From Parachlamydiaceae bacterium (GTDB lineage Bacteria > Chlamydiota > Chlamydiia > Chlamydiales > Parachlamydiaceae): a stretch of DNA of 11,221 bases. Below are positions 5,904 through 11,221 of the stretch, one piece after another (the first letter of the stretch is position 1; the number at the start of each line of letters is the position of its first letter). The notes under the pieces were generated by a model. That model searched no databases, was not told the origin of the DNA, and saw only the letters and a program-made list of their open reading frames with translations. The stretch is from contig JAUXSJ010000131.1 of the NCBI GenBank assembly GCA_030679615.1, positions 1 to 11,221 on the forward strand, read 5' to 3'. The position numbers were made by a program, and so were the translations under genes.

Positions 5904-8519
5904 ATGTTTAATGAACCTATTAATTCACTGTTTAATGATCCCATTAATTCTGTTTTTTCAACCAAAAGAACAAGAAGCGATGAAGAAGAATTAAAAAATA
6001 AACGATCAAAGCATTCTGAAAATGATACAATTAATCAGGTAGCGACTGAACGATTTTCAATGAAAAGAAATAGAAGTTATGAAGATTCAGATTTAAAACA
6101 ATCAAAATTTTCCAAATCTGAAATTAATCATCAAATTCACGATAATAATGACTTAACAAATATTTTTTATATAAATCAAAGCAATAAAAATATTAATTGT
6201 GATATCGAAGATCTTTCAAAATATTTATTTAAAAATGATATAACTCTTGAAGAGAAAAAAATACTAAATTTTATTTTAATTAAAAATTTAGATTCTAATG
6301 TCGAATTAATGATTGATATTATTAAGGTTATTTCCCAGTTTCAATTTTTAAAACAATTAGATATTAGCATCGAAGCTTTGATTTTTAAATTTATAAAAAA
6401 ACTTTATTCTAAATATTCTTCAGAACCATATAAAATAAATCAATTAAACTCAAACGATTTAAATTCATTATTTTATTCAATATGGACATTAAAAGATAGT
6501 TTTCAAATCACTGATAACATTGAATTCAATGAATTTATGAACAAAATTTTTACCTATATTTTCACTTGTCATGAATTTAACTTTCACAAAAAATACACTC
6601 CCATCATAGAAAATATCATTGAGCAAATATCTATTGATGAAGATAATGTTGGAAAACTAATAAAATACCCTTCAAGAACTGAAGCTTGTATTGAATTCAT
6701 TAAAGAAAATAATGATGTTAACGTTGAATTTAATTATAATTCAACTTTATTTAAAAATGACACTTTAACTATTGAAATTACCGATATAGATGAAGTTAAT
6801 GTAGATCAAATAAAAGAATTAACTGAATACCTTGATGAAATGAATATACCTCATTTCATTGTCTTATCAATCGAACAAATAATTTCGCTTAAAAAACTGC
6901 AAGAATTTAATAATTCTCTAAAAGAAAATGAAATTAATTTAAATATTCATTTAAATTTACCTGCATTTGAACTTGAAACTTTAAATAATTATCTGAGCAT
7001 TATTTCATGTTTTAAAGAACAAATTTTTAGTTTTATGTATTGTTACGATCAAAATAACTTTGATGAGCAAATTAATGAGCCAATGAATGAACCAGTTGAC
7101 ATTCAACTCAACGAGCAAATTGAGGAGCCTAATCAACAAGTTGATCAACCAATCAATGAAATCGAAGAACTAGACAATGGTCAAATCGATGAGCAGGACA
7201 ATGGCCACGTCGATGAGCAAATAGATACGGATTTGATAAATTTTTTGGATAACTTCTATAAAATAGATTTATCTTCACAAACAAGTTATATCCCAAATAC
7301 AAATTTACATCTCCACAATCCAACTAATGCAGATCGTATTTTGAACGCTTTATTAGTTAAATGTACAAAAATTTCTGCTATTCATATACTTTCACCTACT
7401 CTCACTCAACTTCCTGCTCTTAATAATTTTAAAAATTTAAATGGTCTTACATTAAATTCCTGTATTCAATTCGAAAAATTCTCTTTTGATTCATTCGACA
7501 TATTTAGTCAATTAACTCATGTTAGTTTAAAAGATACTCCTATTGAAAATTTACCAAGTTTAAATTTAAATAACCTAATTTACTTAAACTTAAAAAATTG
7601 CTATCTACTTCAAAATATTACCTTTACGTCTAAATTAAATAAAATCCCAACATTAAATATTTCGGGATGCGACTCATTGCCTATAATCTTAAAAAAACAA
7701 TTTTATGTATTGAATGAAATAGGATCAAAAAAACTAAAAGCTGACGGTTTAATTCAAAAGCTTATTACACTTGAAAATCATCTGATAAATACTAATGAAC
7801 TAGATGAAGTCACTAAAAATCTTTTTCTAAATTTATTAAAATTCTACCAAGGTAACCTTCAAAAGTTGACTATTTTGGAACTACTTTTAATAGCTGAAAA
7901 TCTAAACCAAAAAATATCCATCATCAAAGCCCTTCATGATACGATTAATATAAAAATATCCTTCTTGGAAGCACTTCATGATAAGTTGGAAGCACTTCAA
8001 GATAAAATTGATCTAGAAAAAGACCTTCAAGATAAGATTGCTCTAGAAAAATACCTTCAAGATAAGATTGATCTAGAAAATACTTATAACCAAGGCTTTA
8101 ACCAAAATTTTAATCAAATCATTGCATCCGAAATTATTCCAATTCTAAAGCTTTCAAAGCCGAAAAATAGTCAATGCTCACGACTTCAACAATGGAATAA
8201 GCTTAAACTCAAAATTGGATTAGACCTTCTGGCAAATTCATATGTAGGAAATCAATTTAATGATTCTTATTGGAAATTTGCTAGTGTAATATGTCATTCA
8301 ATTGAATTACTTTTAAATCATAAAAAAAACAAAGATATCATTTTATCTTTCTTTGCAAAAGAAGAACAATTAATTCTTCCGTTAGCACCAATTTTTGAAA
8401 AATACACACGTGATTTCGCTAATTTAATTAAATCAAAATTTCCTAATTTGAACTATTATGAAACAAAAAAATACATTAGTTATAATACAGAAAATTTTGG
8501 ATATAGGTCTATTCTATAA
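5904..8519 (+). CDS. Large leucine-rich-repeat protein with tandem-repeat and coiled-coil regions, function unknown
   Basis: An 871-aa protein I do not recognise. AAGGA (5892-5896) 7 nt upstream supports the ATG. Layout: tandem FN[ED]PINS[LV] (2-17); basic N-terminus with KR-x10-KRSK (21-36) and a degenerate second copy (53-70); mostly helical region (about 98-375); acidic Q/N/D/E-rich linker (385-442); about five leucine-rich repeats (489-593) of the LxxLxLxxCxxLxxLP type, e.g. LIYLNLKNCYLLQNI (558-572); an LTILELLLIAENL motif (654-666); a predicted coiled coil with 7- and 10-aa repeats (about 676-726); and a helical C-terminus. There is no signal peptide, membrane segment or catalytic motif. 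The next gene is a diverged paralogue. The coding region is far more AT-rich than the suf genes, with Asn, Ile and Lys dominating. A host-directed effector or adhesion role is plausible in an intracellular bacterium but is inferred only from architecture. Confidence 0.85.
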   Translation: MFNEPINSLFNDPINSVFSTKRTRSDEEELKNKRSKHSENDTINQVATERFSMKRNRSYEDSDLKQSKFSKSEINHQIHDNNDLTNIFYINQSNKNINCDIEDLSKYLFKNDITLEEKKILNFILIKNLDSNVELMIDIIKVISQFQFLKQLDISIEALIFKFIKKLYSKYSSEPYKINQLNSNDLNSLFYSIWTLKDSFQITDNIEFNEFMNKIFTYIFTCHEFNFHKKYTPIIENIIEQISIDEDNVGKLIKYPSRTEACIEFIKENNDVNVEFNYNSTLFKNDTLTIEITDIDEVNVDQIKELTEYLDEMNIPHFIVLSIEQIISLKKLQEFNNSLKENEINLNIHLNLPAFELETLNNYLSIISCFKEQIFSFMYCYDQNNFDEQINEPMNEPVDIQLNEQIEEPNQQVDQPINEIEELDNGQIDEQDNGHVDEQIDTDLINFLDNFYKIDLSSQTSYIPNTNLHLHNPTNADRILNALLVKCTKISAIHILSPTLTQLPALNNFKNLNGLTLNSCIQFEKFSFDSFDIFSQLTHVSLKDTPIENLPSLNLNNLIYLNLKNCYLLQNITFTSKLNKIPTLNISGCDSLPIILKKQFYVLNEIGSKKLKADGLIQKLITLENHLINTNELDEVTKNLFLNLLKFYQGNLQKLTILELLLIAENLNQKISIIKALHDTINIKISFLEALHDKLEALQDKIDLEKDLQDKIALEKYLQDKIDLENTYNQGFNQNFNQIIASEIIPILKLSKPKNSQCSRLQQWNKLKLKIGLDLLANSYVGNQFNDSYWKFASVICHSIELLLNHKKNKDIILSFFAKEEQLILPLAPIFEKYTRDFANLIKSKFPNLNYYETKKYISYNTENFGYRSIL
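5907..5954 (+). repeat. 24-bp tandem duplication coding FNEPINSL / FNDPINSV
   Basis: Two adjacent 24-bp units (5907-5930 and 5931-5954) sit directly after the start codon of the first LRR gene and differ at only a few bases. They encode two 8-aa units, so the reading frame is kept. Confidence 0.8.
7173..7220 (+). repeat. 24-bp tandem duplication coding DNGQIDEQ / DNGHVDEQ in the acidic linker
   Basis: Two adjacent 24-bp units (7173-7196 and 7197-7220) lie inside a wider acidic Gln/Asn/Asp/Glu region (about 7050-7230). That region also has looser repeats of NEP, NEQ and DEQ triplets. Unit length is a multiple of three and the frame is preserved. Confidence 0.8.
7965..8006 (+). repeat. 21-bp tandem duplication coding LEALHDK / LEALQDK heptads
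   Basis: Two adjacent 21-bp units (7965-7985 and 7986-8006) are nearly identical and encode 7-residue units with leucines at heptad spacing, as expected for coiled-coil growth. They run straight into the 30-bp array that follows. Confidence 0.8.
7995..8084 (+). repeat. Three 30-bp tandem repeats coding LQDKI[DA]LE[KN]x
   Basis: Units at 7995-8024, 8025-8054 and 8055-8084 encode LQDKIDLEKD, LQDKIALEKY and LQDKIDLENT. The DNA units are very similar, indicating recent duplication or slippage. The array overlaps the second heptad unit before it. The 10-residue period is unlike the 7-residue unit upstream and would change the superhelix phase of a coiled coil. Confidence 0.85.
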
Positions 8520-8543
8520 AATTTTGATTAAAACTTAGAAAGC

Positions 8544-8663
8544 GACAATTAAGCGAGTCCTTCTGTGAATGTAACAAAGCTTAAAGAATCGTCCCATAAT
8601 GTTGTCAAACTAACGGAACGTTCTTTAAACTTCATATTGCAGTTACAGAAGGATTTTATTGTC
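8544..8663. repeat. About 120-bp imperfect palindrome between the two LRR genes
   Basis: Inverted matches from outside inwards are GACAAT (8544-8549) with ATTGTC (8658-8663), TCCTTCTGT (8558-8566) with ACAGAAGGA (8644-8652), and AAGCTTAAAGAA (8578-8588 region) with TTCTTTAAACTT (8621-8632), with short gaps and mismatches. The order of all blocks is conserved between arms. The RNA could fold into one long interrupted hairpin with a loop near 8596-8615. It may be a miniature inverted-repeat element or a processing/attenuation hairpin. It has no T-run, so it is not a standard terminator. It fills most of the 198-nt gap between the stop at 8519 and the start at 8718. Confidence 0.6.
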
Positions 8664-8704
8664 ATTGTTTACTATTCTCTACTCCATCGATTTATTACAA
8701 CTAT

Positions 8705-8709
8705 AAGGA
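8705..8709 (+). promoter_or_regulatory. Shine-Dalgarno AAGGA fixing the ATG start of the second LRR gene
   Basis: AAGGA lies 8 nt before ATG 8718, closely matching the site and spacing used by the first LRR gene (AAGGA 5892-5896, 7 nt). It argues against the in-frame GTG at 8565, which lies inside the palindrome and has no such site. Confidence 0.75.
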
Positions 8710-8717
8710 ATTTGAAA

Positions 8718-10838
8718 ATGGAACCAACAACACCCAACTCGCTAAATCTTAAAGAACTTGATAAAAAAGAAATTCAAAAATCTAATAAAAAGAGCAAACT
8801 CTACGAAGAAGAAACACAAGAAAAAAAAATTGAATCCATTGCTATTCAAAATTTAAATTCACTTTCAACTGAAGTAATTTTTGATAACAATTCCATTCAA
8901 ATTCACCATTTTTTATATCTAACTGATGATACAAGTTACTCAAAGCATAATGAAAATTTAATTCTATTAAAGTCTTATAAAACGCTTCAAGAATTTAAAA
9001 AAAACAAAATAAAAATTGATAATATTTTTAATAAATATAAAAATTACCCACCACGTTTATTAATAGAGGCAATTAATTTTATTGTGGGAAATTATTATAT
9101 TTCTAATTTATGTTCTTTTACAAAAAAATATAATTTTCAATTATTAAGAGAATTAAATCAAAAGATTGATTTGCATCAACTTGATCGAAAACAAAACTTT
9201 TCTATTGATGAAATTAAGCTGTTAAATCAATTTTTAAAATCTTTAATACTTTTAGAAATTGATTGGGACGATTGTCCAAAAGAAGCCATAGCAATGTCAC
9301 AATGTATATTAACATATCTAGTTAATAATGATGAATTAATATGTGATTCTCGTTATAAACGAGTTTATTCAAATAAAGCTAAAGAAATCAAAGTGTCGAA
9401 TAGTAATCTTTTAGCCATGTTAAAGTTTGAATTTAATATAGAAGAAACAAAACAGTACATTTTTGATCTAATTCCCTCAATTCCTTTTAAATTTGATTAT
9501 ACTCGTCCTAGCCATCAATTTAGTGAACAAAGTATTTTTGTGGGCATTATTATAGAAATTACACCGAATTCGCCCTTAGAAGAACTTGAAAGAATATTAT
9601 ATTTAAATAAGATTAATATTAATTTATCTATTGATTTTTATTTTACTAGCTTGTCTAAAAAAGATTTCGATTTTACCAATCAAATTAAATTTATTTTTGA
9701 TAACATTAAAAAAATCACCTATTTACCATTTGAAGAATTTGAAAATGAAATAACTGATGAAACTGGAATTTTATTAGATCATTTCATTTTTAACTGTAAA
9801 AATCTTAACACCTTAGAATTATCCACACAAGCTATTCGTCGTCTTCCTTCAATACAATTTCTGGACAAAATAGAAAAAATAAATTTAGTAAATTGTACTC
9901 AGTTGAAAGAATTTTCAAATTATCATGTATGCTTACCCAAATTAAATGAATTAAATTTAAAAGGATGTGTAAGTTTAGAGTCATTACCTTTATTTGAAGA
10001 CATGAAACAGCCCATCTTATGTAATTTTCAAGGCTGCAGTTTATTAAAAAACATCACAAAATTACATTTTTCTCACTGGGGATATTTTAATTTTCTTGGA
10101 TGCTTAAATTTTTCTCTTAATGATAATAAATTTCTTTTTCAACATTACGATTTTCAGGATGTTCAATATCAATTTGAAGGTTTTATAAAAAAAGTAAACG
10201 AAACTTACGTTAGAATTATTGATTCTTATGAATTCAAGAATTTTGAGTTTAAAAATTTAATTGACGATGAAAATAGTCTTTATGATATTACCGACATATT
10301 AATTACACAATGGATTGATACTCCCAAAAAATTAATTTTTCTTGAAATGTTATTTATAGCTGATGGGCTTTTAGAAATTAAAGAATTATTAAAATCTTTT
10401 TATCTTTTAAAAATAAGAGATGCTAGCAAAGAACTCTCATTGAGTGATTTTAATAAAAAAATTGTAAATCATAAATTTTTTCAATTATTTATTAAACGTA
10501 AAATCAAACAAAAAATTGATTATTTCAAAAAAGACCAAATCATATTTGCATTGGATTTAATCATTAACTTAAAAGAAGGAAATGAAAATAATCCTAATTA
10601 TGAAAAGTTTTCAGAATCTATTTATCAGTTGATTGAAAACTTTTGGAATAATATTAAAATTAAATCTGAAAGTACAATTGATTCTGAATCAAGCCCTTTG
10701 ATGATTGATGAAGCCAATCAAATCATTGATTCTCTAAAAGATTTTTTTTCTAATTCAGACGGTAATGAAATAGTGAATTTATTAAAGAATCAATTAAAAA
10801 AGTATGCTCCAAATTTTCATAACGATATATTTATTTAA
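8718..10838 (+). CDS. Leucine-rich-repeat protein, shorter paralogue of the preceding gene, function unknown
   Basis: A 706-aa protein, start chosen at ATG 8718. An upstream in-frame GTG (8565) would add 51 residues but crosses the palindrome. Layout: basic N-terminus with KK-x6-KKSK (16-27); helical region (about 80-250); mixed segment FDYTRPSHQF (259-268) onward; about five leucine-rich repeats (361-466), including LNELNLKGCVSLESLP (409-424); then LIFLEMLFIADGL (539-551), matching LTILELLLIAENL of the first protein; and a helical C-terminus (about 600-706) with ALDLIINLKEGNENNPNYEKF aligning to LDLLANSYVGNQFNDSYWKF there. Homology to the upstream protein thus spans the whole length after the N-terminus. 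The acidic linker and the coiled-coil array are absent. There is no signal peptide, membrane segment or catalytic motif. No good separate promoter is seen, so it may depend on upstream transcription. It is very AT-rich like its neighbour. Confidence 0.85.
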   Translation: MEPTTPNSLNLKELDKKEIQKSNKKSKLYEEETQEKKIESIAIQNLNSLSTEVIFDNNSIQIHHFLYLTDDTSYSKHNENLILLKSYKTLQEFKKNKIKIDNIFNKYKNYPPRLLIEAINFIVGNYYISNLCSFTKKYNFQLLRELNQKIDLHQLDRKQNFSIDEIKLLNQFLKSLILLEIDWDDCPKEAIAMSQCILTYLVNNDELICDSRYKRVYSNKAKEIKVSNSNLLAMLKFEFNIEETKQYIFDLIPSIPFKFDYTRPSHQFSEQSIFVGIIIEITPNSPLEELERILYLNKININLSIDFYFTSLSKKDFDFTNQIKFIFDNIKKITYLPFEEFENEITDETGILLDHFIFNCKNLNTLELSTQAIRRLPSIQFLDKIEKINLVNCTQLKEFSNYHVCLPKLNELNLKGCVSLESLPLFEDMKQPILCNFQGCSLLKNITKLHFSHWGYFNFLGCLNFSLNDNKFLFQHYDFQDVQYQFEGFIKKVNETYVRIIDSYEFKNFEFKNLIDDENSLYDITDILITQWIDTPKKLIFLEMLFIADGLLEIKELLKSFYLLKIRDASKELSLSDFNKKIVNHKFFQLFIKRKIKQKIDYFKKDQIIFALDLIINLKEGNENNPNYEKFSESIYQLIENFWNNIKIKSESTIDSESSPLMIDEANQIIDSLKDFFSNSDGNEIVNLLKNQLKKYAPNFHNDIFI

Positions 10839-11058
10839 ATTTTACCACTAGCTCGATTTTATTATATTCAATCGCCATCAATTCATTCTATCTTTTGGAG
10901 TGCGAAGGCCCTGCCTTCGCTTTTTTTCAAGAGAGAATATTGAAGCGGTGTGATTTTGGATTCAATCAATTCAATCTATAAAAATGCATCTATGAACATC
11001 TGAACCATAAAAAAGCGCAATGTCATCAGCTTAAAAAATTTTTTGTACAATTGTAACC
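10839..11058. other. Non-coding stretch after the second LRR gene
   Basis: No gene, RNA gene or convincing promoter is visible apart from the terminator at 10902-10927. Short palindromes (AAAAAATTTTTT at 11034-11045, TTGTACAA at 11043-11050) lie just before the inverted-repeat element that starts near 11059. All frames are broken by stops. Confidence 0.6.
10902..10927 (+). terminator. Intrinsic (rho-independent) terminator of the LRR gene pair
   Basis: A perfect 8-bp GC-rich stem GCGAAGGC / GCCTTCGC with a CCT loop is followed by seven T (10921-10927), 63 nt after the stop of the second LRR gene. There is no matching A-run on the left, so it should act on plus-strand transcripts only. Its GC content stands out sharply in this AT-rich region. 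Confidence 0.9.
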
Positions 11059-11220
11059 TTTCAGACTCAATGTATTTTTTACGTTTTCATTATAATTAAC
11101 GATGGAAACGATGGAAACGATATAATGATAAAGTGGTTTTTAATATCCCAAAAATCTTATCGTTATATCGTTATATCGTTTTCATCGTTAATTTACAGTA
11201 GGCAAACGTAAAGTCTGAAA
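11059..11220. repeat. 162-bp inverted-repeat element carrying AACGAT hexamer arrays
   Basis: Outer ends TTTCAGACT (11059-11067) and AGTCTGAAA (11212-11220) are perfect inverted repeats. Inside them ACGTTT (11081-11086) pairs with AAACGT (11204-11209). Next comes TTAACGATG (11096-11104), which pairs with CATCGTTAA (11183-11191). The left arm has AACGAT at 11098, 11107 and 11116 and a variant AATGAT at 11124. The right arm has the complement ATCGTT at 11159, 11167, 11175 and 11184, so spacing is 8-9 bp. The left arm carries about 12 extra bases near 11068-11079. The two arms are diverged copies around a centre near 11131-11157. It could be a miniature transposable element or a binding-site array. 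The window ends one base later, so the true right border is uncertain. Confidence 0.7.
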
Positions 11221-11221
11221 A

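Noticed and set aside
8544..8663. Terminator of the first LRR gene
   Set aside because: The stem is long and interrupted, is not GC-rich and has no following T-run.
8565..8717. In-frame GTG extension adding 51 residues with a hydrophobic stretch to the second LRR protein
   Set aside because: It runs through the palindrome, lacks a ribosome binding site and has no counterpart in the paralogue, while ATG 8718 has AAGGA at good spacing.
5904..10838. F-box, TIR or E3-ligase domain accompanying the LRRs
   Set aside because: No recognisable F-box, TIR or NEL-type catalytic cysteine motif could be seen in either protein.
11059..11220. CRISPR array from the short regular repeats
   Set aside because: Units are only 6-9 bp with no spacers and occur in two opposed blocks, so this is not a CRISPR.

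Overview
The window looks like part of a low-GC bacterial chromosome. Two blocks of genes diverge from a shared intergenic region at about 5625-5903. The left block is a compact minus-strand operon of conserved housekeeping genes. The right block is a much more AT-rich plus-strand pair of large paralogous leucine-rich-repeat (LRR) proteins of unknown function. The sufB-sufC-sufD-sufS order without a nearby scaffold or SufE/SufU gene, the protein sequences, and the long AT-rich LRR proteins together suggest an amoeba-associated Chlamydiota bacterium (Parachlamydia/Protochlamydia-like). This assignment is an inference. Another low-GC intracellular bacterium, for example one of the Legionellales, cannot be excluded without a database search.

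Left block (1-5721, minus strand). A near-consensus sigma70-type promoter (5693-5721) is followed by sufB, sufC, sufD, sufS and the N-terminal part of a sua5 gene that runs off the left edge. The last junctions are very tight: sufC/sufD overlap by 4 nt, sufD/sufS by 1 nt, and sufS/sua5 are 19 nt apart. SufB, SufC and SufD would form the Fe-S scaffold/ATPase complex, and SufS supplies sulfur from cysteine. Sua5 makes the threonylcarbamoyl-AMP used for tRNA t6A modification, so a tRNA-modification gene appears to be co-transcribed with Fe-S assembly.

Centre (5625-5903). The suf promoter reads left and its -35 hexamer lies in a perfect 6-3-6 palindrome. A second promoter (5811-5839) reads right towards the LRR genes.

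Right block (5904-10838, plus strand). An 871-aa and a 706-aa protein share one layout: a basic N-terminus with a K(K/R)SK motif, a helical region, about five LRRs of the LxxLxLxxCxxLxxLP type, and a helical C-terminus. The first protein also carries several internal tandem duplications: an N-terminal 8-aa repeat, an acidic Q/N/D/E linker and a coiled-coil array. I recognise no enzymatic domain. The proteins are candidate host-interaction proteins, possibly nuclear-targeted, but this is a hypothesis. A 120-bp imperfect palindrome separates the two genes and a strong intrinsic terminator follows the second.

Right edge (10839-11221). No gene is visible. After the terminator there is a 162-bp inverted-repeat element whose arms carry arrays of the hexamer AACGAT. 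It could be a miniature mobile element or an operator/iteron array, and it is the least explained piece of non-coding DNA in the window.
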